Shown: piece after piece, positions 16,834-24,730 of the stretch
Numbering within the stretch: the stretch's first letter is position 1
Layout: each line of letters opens with the position of its first letter
Position numbers and translations under genes: made by a program
DNA from: JAXLYX01 sp046351215
Lineage (GTDB): Bacteria > Myxococcota_A > Polyangia > Polyangiales > Houyiibacteriaceae
Direction of reading: 5' to 3'
Assembly: GCA_046351215.1 (NCBI GenBank)
Contig: JAXLYX010000007.1
Span: 434,001-498,000, forward strand
DNA: 64,000 nt
Notes under the pieces: generated by a model
What the model was told of the DNA's origin: nothing
What the model saw: only the letters and a program-made list of their open reading frames with translations
Database searches by the model: none

Positions 16834-17034
16834 ATGCGGATCGTGGTCAACGGTGAGCCTCGCGACGTCGCGCCCGGAACGACCGTGCGTGCGTTGCTCG
16901 TCGACCTCGGTCTCGGCGACACCCTCGTCGCGGTGGAGCGCAACACGCAGATCGTCCCTCGGAAGGAGCACGCCACGGCGACGCTCGCCGAGGGCGATCA
17001 GGTCGAGGTCGTGCACTTCGTCGGCGGGGGATGA
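16834..17034 (+). CDS. thiS: Sulfur carrier protein ThiS
   Basis: A 66-residue ubiquitin-fold carrier that starts MRIVVNGEPRDV and ends in VHFVGGG. The terminal Gly-Gly is the site adenylated and then thiocarboxylated to deliver sulfur for the thiazole ring of thiamine. It lies 11 bp before thiG. The adenylating enzyme (ThiF/MoeB) and sulfur donor are not in the window. No TPP riboswitch could be seen in the 51-bp gap upstream. Confidence 0.93.
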   Translation: MRIVVNGEPRDVAPGTTVRALLVDLGLGDTLVAVERNTQIVPRKEHATATLAEGDQVEVVHFVGGG

Positions 17035-17045
17035 GAAGGAACGCC

Positions 17046-17831
17046 ATGTCCGACGACCTGCTCCGAATCGGTGAGTTCACCTTCCGCTCGCGCCTCTTCA
17101 CGGGCACGGGCAAGTACCCGGACGCGGCCACGATGCGCGCGGCGCTCGCCGCGAGCGAGTCCGAGGTCGTCACGGTCGCCGTCCGGCGCGTCGATCTCTC
17201 GCAGCGCGGCGAAGACTCCGTCTTCACGATCCTGAAGGAAGCCGGCTGCACGATCCTCCCCAACACGGCCGGCTGCTACACCGCCGAGGACGCGCTCCGC
17301 ACGGCGCGCCTCGCCCGCGAGATGCTCGACACCCCGCTCGTGAAGCTCGAGGTGATCGGCGACGAGAAGACGCTCTTCCCGGACGTCGCGGAGACGATCC
17401 GCTCGGCCAAGATCCTCGTCGAGGAGGGCTTCGTCGTCCTGCCCTACTTCAACGACGATCCGGTCGCCGCCCGCCGCCTCGAGGACGTCGGCTGCGCCGC
17501 CGTCATGCCGCTCGCGGCCCCGATCGGGAGCGGCCTCGGCATCCGGAACCCCTACAACCTCGAGATCATCGTGAAGCACGCCAAGGTGCCGGTGATCGTC
17601 GATGCCGGCGTCGGCACCGCCTCGGACGCGGCCATCGCGATGGAGCTCGGGGTCGACGGGCTCCTGATGAACACCGCCATCGCCAGCGCCAAGGATCCGG
17701 TGAAGATGGCGCGCGCCATGAAGCTGGCCACGGAAGCCGGTCGATTGGCCTTCCAAGCGGGGCGGATTCCGAAGAAGCTCTACGCCACCGCCTCGAGCCC
17801 CCTCGAGGGGGTCATCGGCTCGTCCCACTGA
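17046..17831 (+). CDS. thiG: Thiazole synthase ThiG
   Basis: A 261-residue TIM-barrel enzyme that condenses 1-deoxyxylulose 5-phosphate, dehydroglycine and ThiS-thiocarboxylate into the thiamine thiazole phosphate. The Schiff-base lysine is in LVKLEVIGDEKTL (Lys100). LPNTAGCYTAEDA, VMPLAAPIGSGLGIRNP and VDAGVGTASDAA are the other conserved loops. ATG 17046 is preceded by GAAGGA. An ATG at 17031 that overlaps the thiS stop would add five residues. Confidence 0.96.
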   Translation: MSDDLLRIGEFTFRSRLFTGTGKYPDAATMRAALAASESEVVTVAVRRVDLSQRGEDSVFTILKEAGCTILPNTAGCYTAEDALRTARLAREMLDTPLVKLEVIGDEKTLFPDVAETIRSAKILVEEGFVVLPYFNDDPVAARRLEDVGCAAVMPLAAPIGSGLGIRNPYNLEIIVKHAKVPVIVDAGVGTASDAAIAMELGVDGLLMNTAIASAKDPVKMARAMKLATEAGRLAFQAGRIPKKLYATASSPLEGVIGSSH

Positions 17832-17847
17832 TTCCGAAGGGTTTCCC

Positions 17848-18171
17848 GTGAAGCTGTCCGCCTCCATCCTGACGATCGCGCTCCTCGGCACCGCACCGTT
17901 CCAGTGCGCGCACGATCCCGATGCGAGCGAGCACGCCCACGACACCCCGTCCGAGGCGCTCTGGACCCTCTCCGAGCAGTTCAAGGCGAACGGCGAGAAC
18001 CAGGCACGGACCGAGACGCTCCGCATGATCGTGGACCGGTACCCGACGAGCCGCGAGGCCGACCAGGCCCGCGAGGCCCTGGGCCAGACCGGCGGCTCGA
18101 CGACGCCGCCCGCGAGCACGAGCGCCTCCACGCCCACGACGACGAGCGGCACGCCCCCGACCACGCCGTGA
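17848..18171 (+). CDS. Small predicted lipoprotein inside the thiamine cluster
   Basis: 107 residues from GTG 17848. The signal peptide (LSASILTIALLGTAPFQC) ends in a Cys at residue 20 that could be lipidated, although the preceding residues are a weak lipobox. Residues 35-80 form two helices (ALWTLSEQFKANGENQARTE, then MIVDRYPTSREADQAREAL) that look like one TPR/YfiO-type hairpin. The tail is Ser/Thr/Pro-rich. Its TGA overlaps the GTG of the following thiE/tenI-like gene (GTGA), so it is translated within the thi operon although nothing in it suggests thiamine chemistry. Function unknown. Confidence 0.65.
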   Translation: MKLSASILTIALLGTAPFQCAHDPDASEHAHDTPSEALWTLSEQFKANGENQARTETLRMIVDRYPTSREADQAREALGQTGGSTTPPASTSASTPTTTSGTPPTTP

Positions 18172-18824
18172 GTCCGGAAGGCCCCGCGCCCGACCGCCGC
18201 GCGTCGCTCCCCCGCCTCTTCCTCGTCACCGACCCGTCCCTCCCCCTCGGGCTCGTGGGCGCCGTCCGTGCGGCGCTCGAAGGGCCCCCCACGGGCCCGC
18301 GTGTCGGGATCGTGCTCCGGGCCAAGACCTGGCCCGCGCGCGCCCAGATCGAGGCGGGTCTCGAGCTCCGCGATCTCTGCGGACGGAACGGCGCGAGGCT
18401 CCTCGTCAGCGGCCGGGCGGACGTCGCCGCGGCGATCGGGGCGGACGGGGTCCAGCTTCCCGAAGGAGGCCTCGATCCGTCGGACGTCCGCCGTCTGCTC
18501 GGCCCCACCGCCGTGATCGGACGTTCGTGCCACGACCGCCGCGGGCTCTTCGACGCCGCGGCACGCGGCGCCGACTTCGCCATGCTGAGCCCGATCCACG
18601 AGGTGCCGGGCAAGGGATCGCCGCTCGGCGTCGCGGCCTTCGGGCGGGCGCGGCAGGGAGCGCCCCTGCCGGTGATCGCCCTCGGCGGCGTAGGCCCCGC
18701 CGACGTCGTGCCGCTGCTCGGCGAGGGGGCGGACGGAATCGCCGTGATCCGCTCGGTCCTCGGCGCGGCCGATCCGTCGAGCGCGCTCCGCCGGATGCTA
18801 TCGCTCCTCGACGAGCGGAAGTAG
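18168..18824 (+). CDS. ThiE/TenI-family protein, probably a thiazole tautomerase
   Basis: 218 residues of the thiamine-phosphate synthase TIM-barrel family (LFLVTDPS start, IGADGVQLPEGGL, IGRSCHD, ADFAMLSPIHEVPGKG, VIALGGV). ThiE enzymes usually have Asn-Asp before the ADG segment and Gly-Gln-x-Asp after it, whose Asp residues bind Mg-pyrophosphate. Here these read SGR and LPEGG, so both metal ligands appear to be missing. That is the pattern of TenI, the tautomerase that aromatises the ThiG product. Its position after thiS-thiG agrees with this. A divergent ThiE cannot be excluded without an alignment. GTG 18168 is set by the GTGA overlap. Confidence 0.8.
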   Translation: MSPEGPAPDRRASLPRLFLVTDPSLPLGLVGAVRAALEGPPTGPRVGIVLRAKTWPARAQIEAGLELRDLCGRNGARLLVSGRADVAAAIGADGVQLPEGGLDPSDVRRLLGPTAVIGRSCHDRRGLFDAAARGADFAMLSPIHEVPGKGSPLGVAAFGRARQGAPLPVIALGGVGPADVVPLLGEGADGIAVIRSVLGAADPSSALRRMLSLLDERK

Positions 18825-18842
18825 CATGGGGCGAGGTCGACC

Positions 18843-19475
18843 GTGGAACTCTGGAAACAGCTCATCAAGTTCGCACTCTGGGCCGCCGCGATCCTCGCGT
18901 TGGTGGGAGGTGTGCTGAAGTACCTCTACGTCGACGCCTACGTGGTCGGGCACGAAGCGATGGCGCCGACCATGCTGAAGGGCGAGACGATCCTCGCGTG
19001 GCGCACGGAGCAGATCGAGTTCGGCGACGTGGCGGTCTGCGAGAACCCGTCCATCCCCGGCCAGCTCGTCATGGGTCGCATCGTGGGCATGCGTCCCGGC
19101 CAGGTGGTCCAGATGGATGGCTGCGCCCTCACCATCTCCGACAGCCGCCCCGACGTGAACTGGGGCCGGACGACGAATTTCTCCGACAGCGACCACGGCG
19201 CCACCGTGGACGTGGTGCTCGGCGAGGAGAAGCTCGGCGACGGGACGCACGACATGATGTGCCAGCTCCGCTATCGCGGGCAGCTCAATCCGCAGACCGT
19301 GCGGGCGGGCAAGGCCTACCTGCTCGGAGACTTCCGGAGCTACGTCGGCCAGGACAGCCGCACGTTCGGGCAGGTCGACGTCTCGACCTGCCGCGCACGT
19401 GTGTTCATGCGCTGGAAGCCCGTCGACGACCGCGGGGCCGGTTTCGGCCACGGCTATCTCGACATCATCGACTGA
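18843..19475 (+). CDS. Signal peptidase I-like protein lacking both catalytic residues
   Basis: 210 residues, GTG start, one N-terminal membrane helix (about 6-24), then an S26-type domain. The box that is normally (G)SMxPT reads GHEAMAPTM, so the nucleophilic Ser is Ala39. The box that is normally IKRVVGxPGD reads VMGRIVGMRPG, so the general-base Lys is Gly78. The third conserved box, GDFRSYVGQDSRTFG, is intact and identifies the family. The fold is therefore kept while the Ser-Lys dyad is gone, and the protein is unlikely to cleave signal peptides. It may bind exported proteins or membranes. It follows the thi cluster by 18 bp and ends in a hairpin shared with the convergent gene. Confidence 0.85.
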   Translation: MELWKQLIKFALWAAAILALVGGVLKYLYVDAYVVGHEAMAPTMLKGETILAWRTEQIEFGDVAVCENPSIPGQLVMGRIVGMRPGQVVQMDGCALTISDSRPDVNWGRTTNFSDSDHGATVDVVLGEEKLGDGTHDMMCQLRYRGQLNPQTVRAGKAYLLGDFRSYVGQDSRTFGQVDVSTCRARVFMRWKPVDDRGAGFGHGYLDIID

Positions 19476-19510
19476 GCCCCGGGAGACCTCCGGCCTCCGC
19501 GGCTCAGTCG
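19469..19510. terminator. Shared hairpin containing both stop codons
   Basis: CGACTGAGCC (19469-19478) and GGCTCAGTCG (19501-19510) form a perfect 10-bp inverted repeat. Each arm contains the TGA of one of the two convergent genes (19473-19475 on plus, 19504-19506 on minus). The 22-base interior can pair further (CCGG/CCGG). It is a natural bidirectional terminator candidate. Confidence 0.55.
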
Positions 19511-20415
19511 GCGACGAGACGCACGGGGACCTCGACCACCGTCGCGGGGCCCGCAGCAGCGGCCGGGAGCCGGAGGCCGCGAAACGCCTCGCCGATGCAG
19601 GCGTTGCCCTGGGCATCCCCGAGCGACGAGATCTCGGTCTCGACCTGCTGGATCGTGCCAGCTGCGGCGTCGACGGTGAGACGGACGACGAGCTGGGCCT
19701 CGTGGGACGCGCCCCGCTGCACGGCCGCGGCATAGCACGCGCCGACCGCCCCCCGGATCGTCCCCTGGGCGTCGGCGAACGCGCGGCGCTGCGGTGCACC
19801 GAACGCGGCTCCTCGGACCACCCGGGCCTCGCCGATCGCGGCTCGAGGCCCCTCGCCCGGCACGGCGTTCCGCTCCGCGTCGTCGGAATAGGCGCGGAGC
19901 CGCTCCGACTCCTCCCGCGCGTAGACTCGGCCTTCGGCATCGACGAGCTCGACGTAGGCGACGTCGATCCGCGCGGTCGTGACCCCGACGTTCGAGCGGA
20001 GGACGCACATCGTGCGCGACGGACTGTCGAAACCGAGGAAGAAGCCCACGCGGAGGGAGAGCGCGAGCTGACGGGACTGTTCGACGAGGACGTCGGCACG
20101 CTCCTCCGAGGCGACGAAGCCGATCGGCTCGAGCCGGGCCGGGATGAGCTCCACCGAGCCGCCGAGGGTGCGCAGATTCCTCCGGGTGTCGACGACGAGG
20201 AAGCCTTCCTCGGGATCGTAGGCGGCGAAGCGCCAGGAGCCGCTCGGCACGACCGCCGAGTAGAGGCGCCTCGGGCCGTCCTGCTGCGACTCCGCGCACG
20301 CCGCGCGCATGGCCTCGAGGCTGGCGATCCGGACCTCGCGGACCTCGGCCGACGCCACGCCGCCCAGACCGAGGAGGCAGATGAGGAAGGTCGTGACTCG
20401 TCGCATCGTCGCCAT
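19504..20415 (-). CDS. Secreted protein with AgmX/PglI-like C-terminal domain
   Basis: 303 residues with a signal peptide (TTFLICLLGLGGVASA, cleavage after about 23). The middle is unrecognised. The last 100 residues (RGAVGACYAAAVQ...AQLVVRLTVDAAAGTIQQV...NACIGEAFRGLRLP) match the domain at the end of many myxobacterial AgmX/PglI-type proteins: two conserved Cys, a beta-sheet and an L-P end, related to TonB C-termini. In Myxococcus AgmX belongs to the gliding machinery, but this domain also occurs in many unrelated secreted proteins, so motility is not implied. ATG 20415 is used; ATG 20406 is possible. It lies 122 bp downstream of smc. Confidence 0.75.
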   Translation of the reverse strand: MATMRRVTTFLICLLGLGGVASAEVREVRIASLEAMRAACAESQQDGPRRLYSAVVPSGSWRFAAYDPEEGFLVVDTRRNLRTLGGSVELIPARLEPIGFVASEERADVLVEQSRQLALSLRVGFFLGFDSPSRTMCVLRSNVGVTTARIDVAYVELVDAEGRVYAREESERLRAYSDDAERNAVPGEGPRAAIGEARVVRGAAFGAPQRRAFADAQGTIRGAVGACYAAAVQRGASHEAQLVVRLTVDAAAGTIQQVETEISSLGDAQGNACIGEAFRGLRLPAAAAGPATVVEVPVRLVAD

Positions 20416-20537
20416 CCTGTCCTTCCGCCTCCCGGGGTCAACTTTCGGGGCCCTTGCCCACCTCCGCCCACACCGAGCGGAGGCGCGCGTACCGACGAGG
20501 CCGAGACCGCTTCGGACGCGCCGGAGGCCGACTCGAT

Positions 20538-23500
20538 TCAGGCGGCGATGGTGCGCTCGTCCTGGACCGGCCGACGTTCGCCGCGGAGCTCGACCGCGAC
20601 GAGCTTCGAGATGCCCGGCTGCTCCATGGTGACGCCGTAGAGGACGTCGGCTGTCTCCATCGTCCGCTTGCTGTGCGTGATGACGATGAACTGGGACCGA
20701 TCGGTCATCTGCCGGACGGCTTCGGCGAAGCGCGTGATGTTCGCCTCGTCGAGCGGAGCATCGACCTCGTCGAGGATGCAGAAGGGGCTCGGCTTGTACT
20801 GGAAGATAGCGAAGATGAGCGCGACCGCCGTGAGCGCCTTCTCGCCGCCGCTCATCAGCTCGAGCGAGCCGAGCTTCTTGCCGGGCGGCTGCGCGACGAT
20901 CTCGACGCCGGACTCGAGCAGGTCCTCCGGATTCGAGAGCTGCAGACGCGCCTCGCCGCCCCGGAAGAGCTTCGGGAAGATGAGCCGGAAGCGCTGATCG
21001 ATCGCGTCGAACGCCTCCTTGAAGAGCTGGCGGCTCTCCTTGTTCATCTGCCGGATCGCCCGCTCGAGCTGCGCGAGCGCATCGAGGAGATCCTTCCGCT
21101 GCGCGTCGAGGTACTCGAAGCGCTTCGACTTCTCGTCGTACTCCTCGATGGCGAGGAGGTTGATGTCGCCCATGCGCTGGATGAGCTTGCCGAGCTCGTC
21201 GATGCGCTGGAGCACCGCCGCGTCCGGGATCTCCCGATCGTGGTAGTCGCGGAGGATGCGGCGGATGTCGAGCTCGTGCTTCTCGCGCACGCCCTCGATG
21301 AGGTGCTCGATGGCCATCGAGAGCTCCCGCTCGCGCAGGGAGAGCTGCGAGACCTTGCCCGACCGGTCCTCGACCTCGCTCCGGAGGCCCTTGAGCTCGC
21401 CCTCGTGGTGGCCCGCCGCGACACGCGCGGCGTCGTACGCGGTCTGGAATCCGGCGAGCACCGACTCGGCGTGCATCGCCGCGGAGACCTGCTCGTGGAG
21501 CATCTCGCGCTGCACGAAGACCTCGCCGCGGATCCGCCCCTGGTTGTGCACGCAGGCCGAGACCTCGCCGCGCAGACGCTGCTCCCGGTCGCCGAGCTCG
21601 CGCGACGCACGCTGCACACGCTCGAGCGCATTGCGGTCGCTCTGCGCACGCTCGCGCGCCTGGGTCGCCATGAGGCGGACCTCCGTGACGCGCTCCGACT
21701 GCATGTCGACCGCGTCGCGCCGCTCCTCGAGGACGCGCTCGTGCGATGCGAGCTCCTCCTCGGCCGCGACCTCCTCGTTGCGCGCGTCGTCGATGAGTCG
21801 GCGCGCCTCGGACTCCTCGCCGCCCGCCTGCTCGAGCTCGTAGGAGAGGTCCTCGATCTCGCCCGCCAGGTCCTCCGTGCGGGAGCGCATGCGCTCGCCC
21901 TCGCTCTCGACCCGACGGAGATCCTTCTCGGCGCCGACGAGCGCGAGCTCGGCCGAATGTGCCTCGTTCTTCGCGGCCTCGAGCTCGGCCTGGCGCTCCG
22001 CGATGAAGGCGCGGAGCTCGCCCTGACGCGCGAGCGCCGTGTCGAAGCGCGAGCCGAGATCGGAGACGACCACCTCGAGCTCGCGCATCTCGCGCTTCAT
22101 CTCGAGCATGTGGGCGCCCGAATCGTCGGCCTGGCCGCCGGTGACCGTGCCATCGCCCTCGAGCACCTCGCCCGAGACGGTGACGAAGGTCAGCTCGTCG
22201 TAGCCCCCGCGGGCGAGACGGATCGCGGTCTCGAGCGTGTCGACGACGAGGACGTCGCCGAGGAGCCGCTCGCGGAGCTCCGCGTCCTCGGGCGCCGAGC
22301 GCACGAGGTCGGCGAGACGACCGAAGACCCCGTCTCCGGTCGCCGGCACGGCGCGCGGGCGATGCGGCTCGGCGTGACGGCGGGGCACGAGCGAGGCCCG
22401 GCCCTTCGCCTCGCGGCGGAGGTAGCCGAGGGCGTCGAGACCGGACTCGAGCTGGTCGACGACGATGAACTGGAGCCGCTCGCCGAGGGCGCCCGCGAGG
22501 GCGCGCGTGTGCTCGGGGGAGACGTCGAAGCGGTCGGCGACGAGACCGACGAAGCCCTTCGCGCGGCGCGCGTCGGCCGAGTCGGCGTACTTCGTCATCA
22601 GCGTACGGACGCCCGCTCCCACGCCCTCGAAGCGCTGCTGGAGCTGCTCGAGCGAACGCAGGCGCGAGCGCTTCTGGGCGACCTCGTCGCGGAGCGAGTC
22701 GACGACCTTGTCGACGTCGACGATCTCGGCGCGGAAGCGCGTGAGCTCCTCCTCGCACTGGGCCTTGCGCTCCGCGGAGGCCGCGCGACCGCTCCGCAGG
22801 CCCTCGAACCGGGCCTCGAGCTCCATCCGATCCTGCTCGACGTCGAGCAGCTTCGCCGCGAGGTCCTCGCGCTCCGCACGCAGCTTCTCGAGGCGCGAGA
22901 GCGCGTCCTCGCGCCGACGCACGTACCCCGAGAGCTTGCCCTCGGCGCCGACGATCCGCTTCTGGGCGTCCGCGACCTTGTTCCGGGCGGTGACGACGGC
23001 GCGCTGGGCCTCCTCGACCGCCATCTTGCGGCGGCTCAGGGCCTCGTTCTCGCGCTCGAGCACGTCGGCCGCGTCGGCCTCCTGCTCCTCGATTCCGTCG
23101 AGGGCGCGCTCGAGGTCGCGACGCTCCGCCTCGAGCTGCGAGCGCTGACCGCCGATGCCGGCGAGCTCGCGCTCGACGGTCGCCTCGCGCTCGGCGAGGC
23201 CCTGGAGGCGCTCCTCCTGCTGCTTGATCTGCGCCTCGAGCATCCGCACCTCGTTGTTGAGGGCGTAGCTGACCTGCTGGGCGCGGTTGACGTCGATGCT
23301 GGCCTTCTCGACCGCGATCCGCTCCGCCTCGGTCTCGGCCTCGCGGATGCGGAGCGCCATGCGGACGCCGTCGACGATGGCCTGCTCCTCCTCGAGCATG
23401 CGCATGACGGCGCTCTTCGTCGTGAAGAGCTCGAGATAGCGGAACGCGCCGACGTAGAGCTCGAGGTCGCGCTGCTCGGCGCGGTACTGCTTGTAGCGCT

Positions 23501-24146
23501 CGGCCTTCTGCGCCTGCCGCTTGAGCGAAGCGAGGTCCTTCTCGAGCTCGTTGATGATGTCGCTCACGCGCGTGAGGTTCTCGCGCGTCTGCTCCATCTT
23601 CTTCTCGGCGGCCTTCTTGCGCGCCTTGTACTTCGTGACGCCGGCCGCCTCCTCGATGATCTGGCGGCGGTCCTCGGGCTTCGAGGTGACGATGTAGCCG
23701 ATGCGGCCCTGCTCGATGATCGAGTAGGCGCGGCGGCCGACGCCGGTGCCGAGGAAGAGGTTCGTGATGTCCATCAACCGGACGGGCGTCTTGTTGATGA
23801 AGTAGTCGGAGCGGCCCTGGCGATCGAGCCTCCGCGAGACCGTGATCTCGGCGTACTCGCGGTACTCGGGCGGCGCGAGCCCGTCGGTGTTGTCGAACGT
23901 GAGGGAGACCTCGGCGAACTGCGCGGGCCCGCGGACCTCCGAGCCGTTGAAGATGACGTCGTGCATCGAGCCGCCGCGGAGCATCTTCGCGGACTGCTCG
24001 CCCTGCACCCACTTGATCGCGTCGACGACGTTCGACTTCCCGCAGCCGTTCGGGCCGACGATGCCCGTGACGTCGTGATCGAAGTGGACGACCGTCCTGT
24101 CGACGAACGACTTGAAGCCGAGCATTTCGAGCTTCTTGATCTTCAC
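20538..24146 (-). CDS. smc: Chromosome segregation ATPase SMC
   Basis: 1202 residues, full length for bacterial SMC. The N-terminal ATPase half has GFKSF and Walker A GPNGCGKSN (31-39). A coiled coil of about 330 residues leads to a hinge around 510-670 (GVGAGVRTLMTKYAD, then GRASLVPRR). The returning coil leads to the signature LMSGGEKALTAVALIFA (about 1095-1110) and Walker B FCILDEVDAPLDEAN. It condenses and segregates the chromosome, normally as a ring with ScpA and ScpB, which are not in the window. ATG 24146 directly precedes the conserved KIKKLEMLGFKSF start. The coiled-coil codon use leaves a long open frame on the opposite strand, which is not a gene. Confidence 0.97.
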   Translation of the reverse strand: MKIKKLEMLGFKSFVDRTVVHFDHDVTGIVGPNGCGKSNVVDAIKWVQGEQSAKMLRGGSMHDVIFNGSEVRGPAQFAEVSLTFDNTDGLAPPEYREYAEITVSRRLDRQGRSDYFINKTPVRLMDITNLFLGTGVGRRAYSIIEQGRIGYIVTSKPEDRRQIIEEAAGVTKYKARKKAAEKKMEQTRENLTRVSDIINELEKDLASLKRQAQKAERYKQYRAEQRDLELYVGAFRYLELFTTKSAVMRMLEEEQAIVDGVRMALRIREAETEAERIAVEKASIDVNRAQQVSYALNNEVRMLEAQIKQQEERLQGLAEREATVERELAGIGGQRSQLEAERRDLERALDGIEEQEADAADVLERENEALSRRKMAVEEAQRAVVTARNKVADAQKRIVGAEGKLSGYVRRREDALSRLEKLRAEREDLAAKLLDVEQDRMELEARFEGLRSGRAASAERKAQCEEELTRFRAEIVDVDKVVDSLRDEVAQKRSRLRSLEQLQQRFEGVGAGVRTLMTKYADSADARRAKGFVGLVADRFDVSPEHTRALAGALGERLQFIVVDQLESGLDALGYLRREAKGRASLVPRRHAEPHRPRAVPATGDGVFGRLADLVRSAPEDAELRERLLGDVLVVDTLETAIRLARGGYDELTFVTVSGEVLEGDGTVTGGQADDSGAHMLEMKREMRELEVVVSDLGSRFDTALARQGELRAFIAERQAELEAAKNEAHSAELALVGAEKDLRRVESEGERMRSRTEDLAGEIEDLSYELEQAGGEESEARRLIDDARNEEVAAEEELASHERVLEERRDAVDMQSERVTEVRLMATQARERAQSDRNALERVQRASRELGDREQRLRGEVSACVHNQGRIRGEVFVQREMLHEQVSAAMHAESVLAGFQTAYDAARVAAGHHEGELKGLRSEVEDRSGKVSQLSLRERELSMAIEHLIEGVREKHELDIRRILRDYHDREIPDAAVLQRIDELGKLIQRMGDINLLAIEEYDEKSKRFEYLDAQRKDLLDALAQLERAIRQMNKESRQLFKEAFDAIDQRFRLIFPKLFRGGEARLQLSNPEDLLESGVEIVAQPPGKKLGSLELMSGGEKALTAVALIFAIFQYKPSPFCILDEVDAPLDEANITRFAEAVRQMTDRSQFIVITHSKRTMETADVLYGVTMEQPGISKLVAVELRGERRPVQDERTIAA

Positions 24147-24260
24147 GGGGGACCCCCTCCGTCCGGGGCTGTGGACCGACGGACTGGGGGCTGGTTATCA
24201 CCGAGGGATCGATTTTGCAACGCCCCACCTCGATTGGCGGTGGGGTTCACCCTGTGACAA

Positions 24261-24276
24261 CCACTATATCTTGTGT
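24261..24276. promoter_or_regulatory. NrdR-box-like element upstream of smc
   Basis: CCACTATATCTTGTGT differs at two weak positions from the NrdR-box consensus (acaCwAtATaTwGtgt). It is the most AT-rich spot of the 227-bp gap before smc, 115 bp from its start codon. NrdR boxes are usually paired about 31 bp apart and I see only one. It may instead be a promoter or another operator. Confidence 0.3.
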
Positions 24277-24373
24277 TTGAAGGGTCCCCACCCCCTGCCC
24301 CCGGGGGTTTTCGACCCCGGAGATCGCCGATCGGGGACGCGATCGCCTCGGGCGTCCGCGATCGCGGTACGGG

Positions 24374-24661
24374 TCAGCGATCGCCTGGGCCGAGGGCGAT
24401 CCCGGCGAGGACGACCAGCACCACGGCGACCAGGACGCCGGCCACCGGGCCGAGGATCCGTACCGCTTTGGGGCCGAGCCGATCGGCGACGGCCATGCCG
24501 CCGAACATGAAGGCGGCGAGCAGCACGAACGTCGTGATGCCCGTCGGGTACGACGGGCCGACGAGCGACGCCAAGCCATAGTCGAGCAGGAGGGCGAGCG
24601 CGCCCCCGGCGAGCCAGCCGAGGACCGTGCCCGCCCGTTTGTCGTGGACCGGTTCGTTCAC
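24374..24661 (-). CDS. Small membrane protein, unknown function
   Basis: 95 residues with three predicted membrane helices: about 12-34 (VLGWLAGGALALLLDYGLASLVG), 40-58 (GITTFVLLAAFMFGGMAVA) and 68-90 (ILGPVAGVLVAVVLVVLAGIAL). The short polar N-terminus (NEPVHDKRAG) is probably cytoplasmic. No family is recognised. It sits between the UPF0158 gene and smc in the same direction, 69 bp downstream of the former, so it could be co-transcribed with glpK and UPF0158. Coding is supported by clean membrane topology and high third-position GC. Confidence 0.65.
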   Translation of the reverse strand: MNEPVHDKRAGTVLGWLAGGALALLLDYGLASLVGPSYPTGITTFVLLAAFMFGGMAVADRLGPKAVRILGPVAGVLVAVVLVVLAGIALGPGDR

Positions 24662-24730
24662 CCGGCGACGGTAGCGCGGCTCGGTCGAGCCCGCCCGCCG
24701 ACGGCGGACGGGCGACTCGGCGACACCTCG

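Noticed and set aside
15040..17034. A TPP riboswitch in front of the GMC gene or thiS
   Set aside because: No recognisable THI-box core could be found in the 143-bp or 51-bp gaps, and the thiS gap is too short for the full aptamer.
20454..24257. A 1267-codon open frame opposite smc
   Set aside because: Same cause: the translation is Leu/Glu/Asp/Arg low complexity, and the minus strand encodes a complete SMC with all ATPase motifs.
24281..24335. CCCCCGGGGG repeats after the small membrane gene as an intrinsic terminator
   Set aside because: The G/C runs can pair in several ways but none gives a single stable stem followed by a T-run in the direction of transcription; left as GC-rich spacer.
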